Positions 8,967 through 16,204 of a stretch of DNA of 64,000 nt are shown piece after piece. The notes under the pieces were generated by a model that was not told the origin of the DNA, did not search any database, and saw only the letters and a program-made list of their open reading frames with translations. The position numbers were made by a program, and so were the translations under genes. This stretch comes from Mollicutes bacterium (GTDB taxonomy: Bacteria > Bacillota_I > Bacilli_A > Izemoplasmatales > Izemoplasmataceae), in NCBI GenBank assembly GCA_003554025.1, contig PWFC01000020.1, positions 1 through 64,000 on the forward strand, written 5' to 3'. Numbering within the stretch: the first letter of the stretch is position 1; each line of letters begins with the position of its first letter.

Positions 8967-8995
8967 AGTGTAGCGCAAACAGAGCCGTTGGTCAA
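8967..8995 (-). promoter_or_regulatory. SigA-type promoter of lplA
   Basis: On the minus strand TTGACC (8995-8990) and TACACT (8972-8967) are spaced by 17 bases, about 32 bases upstream of the lplA start. Confidence 0.8.
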
Positions 8996-9041
8996 CGAGA
9001 GGGCGGAAAAAGCTTTGGCTTTCAAAGTGTGAATGCATTTC

Positions 9042-9070
9042 TTACAAACAAGCGCAAAACATGTTACAAT
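9042..9070 (+). promoter_or_regulatory. Promoter of pncA-pncB
   Basis: An extended -10 TGTTACAAT (TACAAT at 9065-9070) has TTACAA 17 bases upstream at 9042-9047. The AGGAGGG ribosome binding site and the pncA ATG follow within 30 bases. Confidence 0.65.
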
Positions 9071-9099
9071 AGCCTTGAAAGAAAAAAGGAGGGAACACC

Positions 9100-9633
9100 A
9101 TGGCCAAACGTTGCTTGATTGTGGTCGATATGCAAAACGATTTTATCGAAGGCGAACTGGGGTTTGAAAAAGCGCCTCTTGTTGTGCCCGCCGTCCGCAA
9201 AAAAATACAAGAATACCAAGAACAAAAATATGATGTCGTCTACACCATGGACACCCACGACACAAACTACCTGCAAACCGAAGAAGGCAGCCATCTTCCC
9301 GTCAAACACTGCATCAAAGGCACAAAGGGACACGCCTTGCATCCTGAAATCGAAGCGGTGAAAAAACCGGACGAGCGCGTGTTTGAAAAGCACACGTTCC
9401 CGTCTTTGGTTTTGGGCGATTATTTGGAAGACAAAGGCTATGAAACCGTTGAACTCGTCGGGCTCGTCTCCAACATTTGCGTTATATCCAACGCGGTGAT
9501 CGCCAAAGCGGCGCTTCCAAACGCCCGCATCGAAGTCGACGCGAACGCGACGGCAAGCTTTGATGAAGCTTTGCACAAAAAAGCCCTCGACGTCATGGAA
9601 GGCATGCACGTCGTCATCAAAAACAGGAGTTGA
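9100..9633 (+). CDS. pncA: Nicotinamidase
   Basis: The 177-residue cysteine hydrolase deaminates nicotinamide to nicotinate for NAD salvage. The catalytic triad of the isochorismatase-like family is visible: Asp10 in VVDMQNDF, Lys97 in VFEKHTF and Cys127 in GLVSNICVISNAV. Metal-site residues Asp51 and His53 lie in MDTHDTNY, with His70 in PVKHC as a third candidate. The SNICVISNAV version of the Cys loop, rather than TDICVL, is typical of Bacillota nicotinamidases. pncB starts three bases after the stop, which fixes the pathway. The ATG at 9100 follows AAGGAGGG. Confidence 0.92.
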   Translation: MAKRCLIVVDMQNDFIEGELGFEKAPLVVPAVRKKIQEYQEQKYDVVYTMDTHDTNYLQTEEGSHLPVKHCIKGTKGHALHPEIEAVKKPDERVFEKHTFPSLVLGDYLEDKGYETVELVGLVSNICVISNAVIAKAALPNARIEVDANATASFDEALHKKALDVMEGMHVVIKNRS

Positions 9634-9636
9634 CCT

Positions 9637-11079
9637 ATGGATAAACCCACCGAAAGCATGTTGATCGATTTTTACGAATTCACCATGGCTCACGGATATT
9701 TCGACAGTCCTGAGCGCGACCGTATTGTCTATTTCGACCTCTTTTTCCGCAGTGTTCCTAACGAAGGCGGATACGCCATCATGGCCGGACTCGAATCGGT
9801 CGTCGAATACATTGAGAACTTACGCTTCTCCGATTCAGACATCGAGTACTTGCGCAACCGAAACATGTTCAAAGAGGAATTTCTGGAATACTTGCGGAAC
9901 TTTCGGTTCGAAGGCGATTTGTACGCCGTCCCCGAAGGCACCGTGATTTTTCCGAACGAACCCATTTTGACGGTTCGCGCGACCGCCGTTGAAGCGCAGC
10001 TGCTTGAGACGTTTTTGTTGATGGCGATCAACCACCAGTCGTTGATCGCGACCAAAGCTTCGCGCATCAAATACGCGGCCGGCGACCGCATAGTCATCGA
10101 AATGGGCGCTAGGCGCGCACACGGCGCCTCAAGCGCGAACCTCGGCGCCCGCGCCGCCTACATCGGCGGCGCCGATAAGACGTCAAACACGTTGTCCGAC
10201 CGTCTCTACGACATTCCCGCAAGCGGAACCATGGCGCATTCTTGGATTCAAATGTTCGAAAACGAATACGAGGCGTTCAAACGCTACGCCGAACTCTATC
10301 CGACGATGAGCACCTTTCTTGTCGACACTTACGACACCTTGCGCAGCGGCGTCCCCAACGCCATCAAAGTCATCAAAGATGTTTTGAAGCCAAAAGGCGT
10401 CACATCCTACGCCATCCGTATCGACTCGGGGGATTTGACCTATTTGGCCAAAGAAGCCCGGAAGATGCTTGATGAAGCGGGTCTCCCCGAATGCAAGATT
10501 GTGGCCAGCAACGCGCTCGACGAATACCTGATTCGCGCGCTTCTTTCGCAAACGGCGCCCATCGACGTCTTCGGCGTGGGCGAACGCTTGATCACCGCCA
10601 AAAGCGATCCCGTCTTTGGCGGCGTCTACAAACTCACCGCCATCGAAGAGGAAGGAACCATCGTGCCGAAAATCAAAATCAGCGACAATCCCGACAAAAT
10701 CACAACCCCCCATTTCAAAAAGCTTTACCGCATTTACGACAAAACCCATCACGCCTGCGCGGACTTGCTGACGGTGCACGATGAAACCATCGACGAAAGC
10801 CAACCCCTCACCCTCTTTGACCCGACTCACACCTGGAAGCGCCAAACCTTTCACCGTTACACCGTCAAAAACTTGCTGCGCCCCATCTTTCAAAAGGGCG
10901 AACTCGTTTACGACCTGCCCGACGTTGAAAGCATCCGCAAACACCGGCAAGAAGAAATGGATTCTCTTTGGGAAGAAGTCAAACGCTTCGACTATCCCCA
11001 TCAATATTACGTGGATTTGTCCGAAAAACTTTGGAACATCAAACACGATTTGATCAAAAAGCACACCATGAAAGAATAA
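9637..11079 (+). CDS. pncB: Nicotinate phosphoribosyltransferase
   Basis: The 480-residue enzyme converts nicotinate and PRPP to nicotinate mononucleotide, the step after PncA in the Preiss-Handler pathway. Family blocks include FYEFTMAHGYF at the N-terminus, EMGARRAHGASSANLGARAA in the centre, and RIDSGDLTYLAKEARKMLD for phosphoribosyl binding, followed by ASNALDEYLI and DVFGVGERL. Length matches the long bacterial NAPRTase type. It is co-transcribed with pncA (gap of three bases) and ends at a terminator. Confidence 0.95.
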   Translation: MDKPTESMLIDFYEFTMAHGYFDSPERDRIVYFDLFFRSVPNEGGYAIMAGLESVVEYIENLRFSDSDIEYLRNRNMFKEEFLEYLRNFRFEGDLYAVPEGTVIFPNEPILTVRATAVEAQLLETFLLMAINHQSLIATKASRIKYAAGDRIVIEMGARRAHGASSANLGARAAYIGGADKTSNTLSDRLYDIPASGTMAHSWIQMFENEYEAFKRYAELYPTMSTFLVDTYDTLRSGVPNAIKVIKDVLKPKGVTSYAIRIDSGDLTYLAKEARKMLDEAGLPECKIVASNALDEYLIRALLSQTAPIDVFGVGERLITAKSDPVFGGVYKLTAIEEEGTIVPKIKISDNPDKITTPHFKKLYRIYDKTHHACADLLTVHDETIDESQPLTLFDPTHTWKRQTFHRYTVKNLLRPIFQKGELVYDLPDVESIRKHRQEEMDSLWEEVKRFDYPHQYYVDLSEKLWNIKHDLIKKHTMKE

Positions 11080-11100
11080 GCCGTTTTGCACGGCTTTTTT
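11079..11100 (+). terminator. Terminator of pncA-pncB
   Basis: GCCGT (11080-11084) pairs with ACGGC (11090-11094) around the loop TTTGC and is followed by six T. It starts at the stop codon. Confidence 0.85.
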
Positions 11101-11133
11101 CATGCGTAACAAAAGCCAAGCGTCTGATCTCTA

Positions 11134-11142
11134 TGATATACT
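11134..11142 (+). promoter_or_regulatory. Extended -10 promoter element of tpx
   Basis: TGATATACT (TGN plus TATACT at 11137-11142) lies 38 bases before the tpx ATG. No good -35 is seen, as expected for an extended -10 promoter. Confidence 0.5.
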
Positions 11143-11179
11143 GAAAGCAGAAGGAAAGATTATGGAAGGAGTGTTTCTC

Positions 11180-11686
11180 ATGTCTACAACATTCGGCGGA
11201 CAAACGGTCACAATCAAAGGCGACCGCAAAAAAGTCGGCGATTTTGCCCCGGATTTTCGCGCGGTCGACCGCGACTTGCAAGAAAGAAGTCTTAGCGAAT
11301 TCAAAGAAAAGTACCTGGTGCTCAGCGTCGTGCCCTCAGTCGATACGGGAGTGTGCGATTACCAGACCAAAATGTTCAACCAATCGCTTTCGAAATATGA
11401 AGACGTCAAGGTCATCACCATCTCAAACGATTTGCCCTTTGCGCAAAAGCGCTGGTGCGCCGCTGCGGATATGGAACATGTGGTGACGCTTTCCGACCAC
11501 AAAAGCCTAGATTTTGCGATGAAATACGGCACCCTGATTCGCGAGCACCGTTTGCAGGCGCGTTCTGTTTTCATCCTCGATGAGAACCGTGAGATCGTCT
11601 ACCTCGAATACGTGAAAGAAGTCTCCGATCATCCCGATTACGACGCCGTGGTTGACTTCTTAGAAAACAAGGCGAAAAAGATATGA
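11180..11686 (+). CDS. tpx: Thiol peroxidase (atypical 2-Cys peroxiredoxin)
   Basis: The 168-residue Tpx reduces hydrogen and alkyl peroxides with thioredoxin. The peroxidatic Cys59 sits in PSVDTGVCDYQT and the resolving Cys93 in FAQKRWCAAADM, matching the Cys61/Cys95 pair of E. coli Tpx. Start choice: an upstream in-frame codon would add 26 residues without a ribosome site, whereas GGAGTG at 11167-11172 serves the ATG at 11180 and gives the standard N-terminus (FGGQTVTIKG). It is a single-gene unit with its own promoter and terminator. Confidence 0.94.
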   Translation: MSTTFGGQTVTIKGDRKKVGDFAPDFRAVDRDLQERSLSEFKEKYLVLSVVPSVDTGVCDYQTKMFNQSLSKYEDVKVITISNDLPFAQKRWCAAADMEHVVTLSDHKSLDFAMKYGTLIREHRLQARSVFILDENREIVYLEYVKEVSDHPDYDAVVDFLENKAKKI

Positions 11687-11698
11687 GACTTTATCAAG

Positions 11699-11723
11699 GG
11701 CATCCCGTTCGGGGTGCCTTTTT
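11699..11723 (+). terminator. Terminator of tpx
   Basis: GGCATCCC (11699-11706) pairs with GGGGTGCC (11711-11718, one G-T pair) around GTTC and is followed by TTTTT. Confidence 0.88.
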
Positions 11724-11746
11724 CGTTTTAAGCGCCTTCGCTTCGC

Positions 11747-11775
11747 TTGACAAACGCCTCAAAACCCTCTAAAAT
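11747..11775 (+). promoter_or_regulatory. SigA-type promoter of htpG
   Basis: A consensus TTGACA (11747-11752) and TAAAAT (11770-11775) are spaced by 17 bases. No CIRCE or CtsR-like operator is visible nearby, so housekeeping expression is likely. Confidence 0.85.
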
Positions 11776-11798
11776 CATATTGGATTGGAGGGAATACT

Positions 11799-13712
11799 AT
11801 GGCAAAAACCAAAGAATTTCAAACCGAATCGAAAAAATTGCTCGATTTGATGGTCAATTCCATCTACACCCACAAAGACATTTTCCTGCGCGAGTTGATC
11901 TCCAACGCATCCGACGCGATCGACAAGCGCCATCACTATTCCTTGACGGACGACAACGTACCGGCCGCGGAAGAATACGAAATCTTCATTTCCACCGACA
12001 AAGACAACCGCACCATCACCATCCGCGACAACGGCATCGGACTGAATGAAGAAGGCTTGGTTCAAGAACTCGGAACCATCGCCGAAAGCGGCTCGAAAGC
12101 GTTTTTGGAAAAACTCGAGAAGAAAGATTTGGACATCATCGGCCAATTCGGCGTCGGCTTTTACAGCGCCTTCATGGTCGCAAAGGAGGTCGTCTTCCGC
12201 ACGCGTTCGCCCTTTGCGAAGACGGGATACGAGTGGCGCAGCGCCGGCGAATCCACTTACTCCATCGAGAAAATCGACCGAGAGGAGATTGGCTCGGAAA
12301 TCGTCTTATATTTGCGCGAGGACGACGAGGAAAACGAAGAGCGTTACAGCGAATATTTAGAAGAACACACCATCCGCAACCTCGTCAAAAAATACAGCGA
12401 CTACATCCGCTATCCCATTCGGATGGAAGTGGAAAAAACACGCAAAAAAGACGAAGACGACGACGAAAGTGAAACCGAGACCTATCATGAGATTGAAACC
12501 CTCAACTCGATGATTCCCATTTGGAAAAAGCCCAAAAGCGAGATCGAAGACGAAGAACTCAACGAATTTTACAAGCGTCAATACAACGACTTCGAAGACC
12601 CTTTAAAAGTCATTCACACAAACGTCGAAGGCCGAATCACCTACACCGCGCTTCTGTTCATTCCCAAAAAACCTCCTTACGACTTTTACACCGACAAATT
12701 CGAAAAGGGCTTGCAGCTTTATTCAAAGGGCGTCTTCATCGAAGACAAAAACAAAGAACTCGTTCCCGAACATTTCCGTTTTCTCCGCGGTCTTGTCGAT
12801 TCGGCGGACTTATCTCTCAACATCTCAAGAGAGATGCTGCAACACAACCGCCAATTGAAAAAAATCGCCTCACACCTTGAAAAGAAGGTCAAAAACGAAC
12901 TGGAAAAGATGCTCGAAAACGACCGTGAAACCTACACGGAGTTCTACGAAGCCTACGGCACAAACCTCAAATACGGCATCTACGACCAATTCGGGGCACA
13001 CAAGGAAAAACTGCAGGACCTCATCATGTTCAAAACTTCAAAAAGCGATGAGTACATCACCTTGAAAGAATACGTCGACCGGATGGGCGACGACCAAAAA
13101 ACCATCTACTACGCCACCGGAAAAAACAAGCATCAAATCATGAACCGCCCGCAAATGGACACGCTCAAAGAAAAAGACTACGAAGTGCTTTTCTTCACCG
13201 ACGATGTCGACGAGTTCATGGTGCAAATCCTAAACGAATACCAAGAAATCCCGTTCAAGTCCATCCAACAAGGCGAATCCGACTTGCTTGACGATGAGCA
13301 AAAAGACGCTTTGAAAGAAAAAGAGAAGGAACACGAAAAACTCCTTAAGTCCCTGAAAAAAACCCTCAAGGACAAAGTCAAAGACGTCCGTCTCTCCGGA
13401 AGGCTAAAAGAATCCCCGGTATGCTTAGTAAGCGGTGAAGGCTTGAGCCTCGAAATGGAGAAAGTCCTCAAGCAAATGCCCAACCAAAGCGGCATGCAGG
13501 CGGAAAAAATCCTAGAAATCAACCCCGACCACGAACTTTTCCAAGCGCTCAAAAGCGTGCACGAAGCCGACAAGAAACGCGCCAAAGATTACGCGCATCT
13601 GCTTTACAACCAAGCGCTTCTAATCGAAGGCTATCCGATTGAAAACCCAAAAGAAGTTTCCGATCTTATGGTCAAACTCATGGTCGAGGCGACGAAAACC
13701 CAATCGAACTAA
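11799..13712 (+). CDS. htpG: Molecular chaperone HtpG (Hsp90)
   Basis: The 637-residue cytosolic ATP-dependent chaperone has the GHKL ATPase domain at its N-terminus: ELISNASDAIDK (Mg/ATP Asn and Asp), IRDNGIGLNEEG and the glycine-rich IGQFGVGFYSAFM lid motif. The middle domain includes FYKRQYNDFEDPLKVIH and the catalytic-loop region LNISREMLQHNRQLKKI. The C-terminal dimerisation domain follows. A charged linker (KTRKKDEDDDESETE, about 210-230) separates N and M domains, longer than in E. coli HtpG. The start follows GGAGGG. It is monocistronic between its own promoter and a strong terminator. Confidence 0.97.
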   Translation: MAKTKEFQTESKKLLDLMVNSIYTHKDIFLRELISNASDAIDKRHHYSLTDDNVPAAEEYEIFISTDKDNRTITIRDNGIGLNEEGLVQELGTIAESGSKAFLEKLEKKDLDIIGQFGVGFYSAFMVAKEVVFRTRSPFAKTGYEWRSAGESTYSIEKIDREEIGSEIVLYLREDDEENEERYSEYLEEHTIRNLVKKYSDYIRYPIRMEVEKTRKKDEDDDESETETYHEIETLNSMIPIWKKPKSEIEDEELNEFYKRQYNDFEDPLKVIHTNVEGRITYTALLFIPKKPPYDFYTDKFEKGLQLYSKGVFIEDKNKELVPEHFRFLRGLVDSADLSLNISREMLQHNRQLKKIASHLEKKVKNELEKMLENDRETYTEFYEAYGTNLKYGIYDQFGAHKEKLQDLIMFKTSKSDEYITLKEYVDRMGDDQKTIYYATGKNKHQIMNRPQMDTLKEKDYEVLFFTDDVDEFMVQILNEYQEIPFKSIQQGESDLLDDEQKDALKEKEKEHEKLLKSLKKTLKDKVKDVRLSGRLKESPVCLVSGEGLSLEMEKVLKQMPNQSGMQAEKILEINPDHELFQALKSVHEADKKRAKDYAHLLYNQALLIEGYPIENPKEVSDLMVKLMVEATKTQSN

Positions 13713-13714
13713 GC

Positions 13715-13750
13715 AAATGCCGGCGTTTCATCCATGCCGGCATTTTCTTT
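13715..13750 (+). terminator. Terminator of htpG
   Basis: A 10-bp stem AAATGCCGGC (13715-13724) and GCCGGCATTT (13736-13745) with an 11-base loop is followed by a T-rich tail. Confidence 0.88.
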
Positions 13751-13785
13751 GAACAAGTGTTCCGCAAATCCTTGCCGCCGATGTA

Positions 13786-13794
13786 TGCTATAAT
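13786..13794 (+). promoter_or_regulatory. Extended -10 promoter of the amidohydrolase gene
   Basis: TGCTATAAT (TATAAT at 13789-13794) sits 26 bases before the chosen ATG. The same nine bases recur before several genes in this window. Confidence 0.6.
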
Positions 13795-13819
13795 GGGTGG
13801 GAAAGAGAGGTAGATGCCG

Positions 13820-15382
13820 ATGAAAACCGCATACATCCACGCAAACATCTTCGCTCAAAAAAACGATGCGTTCATCGTCGAAGACGGACGCTTCGTGAAA
13901 GTCGGAAAGGCGCGAGAAATTCTCAACCAGCCTATCGACAAGGTCGTAGACTTGAAAGAACGCACCGTTTTTCCGGGATTCCATGACGCTCACATGCACC
14001 TTTTGGGCATGGGGTGGATGATGGAGATGTTTGACGCCGGAAAGCCCAAAAGCATCAAAGCGCTCATCCAATCCGCTCGCCGTGAAAAGGGCGATTTCTT
14101 GTTGGGGCGCGGATTCCATGAAGAGCGTTTCGAAGAAAAAAGAAGCTTGGAAAAAGCGGATTTGAACCAAATATCTACCGATAAGCCCGTTCTTATGTAT
14201 CGCGCTTGCGGCCATTTGATCGTCGCCAATCAAAAGGCGATTGACGAAGCTTTGAAACTGCATGGCGACTACCCGAAAGACTCCTCGACTTATGAACTGG
14301 ACCGGGGGTTTTTTAAAGAAGACGCGCGCGCCTGGATTGCCGAGGTGCTTGGTGAAAGCGATGTCGAAACTTTGAAAAAGAGAATACTGGCCGCACAGGA
14401 CACATTGCTTCGTGAAGGCGTCACCGCCGTGCAAAGCGACGATTTGGCCACCGCAAAAACGAATTACGAAACCGTCATTCGCGCGTTTGTGGAACTCGAC
14501 CGCGAGAAGAAGCTTTCTTTGCGTGTCTACGAACAGGCGAATTTGCCGACGCTTGAACGATTCAGGGATTTCATTGACAAAGGGTATCCGAACCAATCCT
14601 ACAAAAAATTCGCAATGGGCCCATTGAAATTGTTGGCCGATGGGTCTTTGGGCGCTCGAACCGCCTACTTGCGGGAACCTTACACCGACAACCCCGACAC
14701 AAAAGGATTGCTTTTGTACACGCGAAAAGAACTCGAGGAGTTTTTTGAAACGGCCTATCAAGCCGGCATGGACTGGGCCGTTCACGCCATTGGAGATGGC
14801 GCATTGCAAACAATCTTGGACGCTAGTGAAAACACATTGTCTTCTATGCAAAGGCCGCACCGTAACGCCATCGTCCACGCACAACTCGCCGACCGCGCCC
14901 AAATCGAGCGTATGCACGATTTGCGCATCGGGGCGATGGTGCAGCCCATCTTTTTGCGCTCGGATTACCCGATCATCGCCGAACGCTTGGGTGAACGCCA
15001 AAATGAAACCTATTTGTTTCATACGTTGGCGAAAAGGACATTCTCGGCATTGTCGACGGATGCACCGATTGAACCAAGCGCTCCGTTTTTGAACCTTTAC
15101 ACCGCAACGACCCGTAAGACATTAAAGGATTTGCGCAAGCGTCCCTTCCTCAAAGAAGAGGCCATGAGTCTTGAAGACGCCGTTACCGCCTACACGTCCA
15201 CTTCCGCCTATTTTTCGAGAAGCGAAGACGAACTCGGCAAAATCAAAGCTGGACATCGAGCGGATTTTATAGTTGTCGACGGATTCTCAAACACGCCCGA
15301 AAGCTTTTTAGACGCTAAAGTTGAAGAAACATACATCGATGGAGAAATCGTCTATTCTACCCGGTCTTTTACAGGTCTGTGA
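13820..15382 (+). CDS. YtcJ-like metal-dependent amidohydrolase
   Basis: The 520-residue protein belongs to the amidohydrolase-3 (YtcJ/AepA-like) branch of the amidohydrolase superfamily. Metal-site signatures are present: HxH in FHDAHMHLLG near residue 56, the central GPLKLLADGSLGARTA, AVHAIGDGAL, AIVHAQLADR and the final Asp in LSTDAPIEPS. There is no signal peptide, so it acts in the cytosol. The substrate cannot be read from sequence; characterised relatives hydrolyse amides or N-formyl/acyl groups. An ATG at 13814 is only three bases from AGAGGT, so the ATG at 13820 is preferred. The downstream YesL-like gene has its own promoter overlapping this gene's end. Confidence 0.88.
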   Translation: MKTAYIHANIFAQKNDAFIVEDGRFVKVGKAREILNQPIDKVVDLKERTVFPGFHDAHMHLLGMGWMMEMFDAGKPKSIKALIQSARREKGDFLLGRGFHEERFEEKRSLEKADLNQISTDKPVLMYRACGHLIVANQKAIDEALKLHGDYPKDSSTYELDRGFFKEDARAWIAEVLGESDVETLKKRILAAQDTLLREGVTAVQSDDLATAKTNYETVIRAFVELDREKKLSLRVYEQANLPTLERFRDFIDKGYPNQSYKKFAMGPLKLLADGSLGARTAYLREPYTDNPDTKGLLLYTRKELEEFFETAYQAGMDWAVHAIGDGALQTILDASENTLSSMQRPHRNAIVHAQLADRAQIERMHDLRIGAMVQPIFLRSDYPIIAERLGERQNETYLFHTLAKRTFSALSTDAPIEPSAPFLNLYTATTRKTLKDLRKRPFLKEEAMSLEDAVTAYTSTSAYFSRSEDELGKIKAGHRADFIVVDGFSNTPESFLDAKVEETYIDGEIVYSTRSFTGL

Positions 15383-15395
15383 ATTGTGTTATAAT
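15368..15395 (+). promoter_or_regulatory. Promoter of the YesL-like gene
   Basis: TTTACA (15368-15373) and the extended -10 TGTTATAAT (TATAAT 15390-15395) are spaced by 16 bases. The -35 lies inside the last codons of the amidohydrolase gene. Confidence 0.78.
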
Positions 15396-15427
15396 CCTTT
15401 TGAGTACTTATATGAAAGAGTGATTGC

Positions 15428-16093
15428 ATGAACAAGGAAAAAAACCTCTCGGTCCTCGATTTGATTTTAGACACCTTTATGCTGAGCGTCATTTGGTTTT
15501 TGTCGACATTGCTCACGCTTGGATTTGGTCTCGGCCCGGCCACTAGCGCCGTCTACAAAGTCCTGTTTAGGATGTTTCGTTACGGCGAACGTCCGGAGTC
15601 CATCTTCCACCAATTTAAAGAAGATTTCAAGTCCACCCTTCCAAACAGTGTATTCATGACGTTTCTTTTGCTTTTCCTCTTAGGTGTTTCGCTGTATCTT
15701 TCGACGCTCACCACCGACCTTTCGCTGACCATTCCTCTTTATGTTTTGGCGTTTGAGTCCATCATCGTCCTCATCTACGTTTTTCCCGCCTTGGCCGTTT
15801 TCAAGTTTGAAAACATGAAACACGCGTTCAAAACGACGGTTTTGATGGCGAACTTTCACGCCTTGACGACTTTTCCGGCCCTCGCGCTTCTTATCATACT
15901 TGTGGGGGCGGTGTATTTCGTCCCCTACATTTGGATCGTTCCGCTGATCGCGTATTTCATTCTTTCGGCAAAAGTGTTTCACAAACGCTTCATGGTTTAC
16001 ATCCGTCGCATTGAAAAAGCCGACGCGGAAGAAGAACGCCAGCGCGCCGAAGCCATCGAACACGAAACTTCTGAAGACAAAACGCCCGAGTGA
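15428..16093 (+). CDS. YesL/DUF624-like integral membrane protein
   Basis: The 221-residue protein has a short N-terminal cytosolic segment, a first hydrophobic helix pair around WFLSTLLTLGFGLGPATSAVY (about 18-40), a loop with the family block FRMFRYGERPESIFHQFKEDFK, and further membrane helices at about 75-95, 103-125, 140-160 and 165-185. The arrangement and the GPATSAVYKV motif fit DUF624 (YesL). Family members are often next to carbohydrate ABC transporters, but here none is adjacent. The C-terminal tail is a charged cytosolic helix. Molecular function is unknown for the family. The start follows GAAAGAGTG. Confidence 0.82.
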   Translation: MNKEKNLSVLDLILDTFMLSVIWFLSTLLTLGFGLGPATSAVYKVLFRMFRYGERPESIFHQFKEDFKSTLPNSVFMTFLLLFLLGVSLYLSTLTTDLSLTIPLYVLAFESIIVLIYVFPALAVFKFENMKHAFKTTVLMANFHALTTFPALALLIILVGAVYFVPYIWIVPLIAYFILSAKVFHKRFMVYIRRIEKADAEEERQRAEAIEHETSEDKTPE

Positions 16094-16106
16094 ATCAAAG
16101 CCAAAG

Positions 16107-16204
16107 AAAAACTCCCCTGAGCCGAATGAAGTGAACCCAAACCTTGGAGAGAACAGTTCCAATCGAAAGGGTGCGGTTCATTTGCGAAGACGGGGAGTTT
16201 TTTT
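16107..16204. other. Structured 98-base intergenic element between convergent genes
   Basis: An 11-bp outer stem joins AAAAACTCCCC (16107-16117) to GGGGAGTTTTT (16192-16202), which continues as a T-run. Inside it TGAACC (16132-16137) can pair with GGTTCA (16175-16180), and TTGGA (16144-16148) with TCCAA (16158-16162). On either strand the element ends in a U-rich tail, so it can act as a two-way terminator for the YesL-like and HD-GYP genes. The 74-base structured interior is far longer than a normal terminator loop. No known RNA family was recognised. Confidence 0.6.

Noticed and set aside
11747-11798. A CIRCE or CtsR operator at htpG
   Set aside because: No TTAGCACTC-type inverted repeat or GGTCAAA heptad repeat is present near the promoter.
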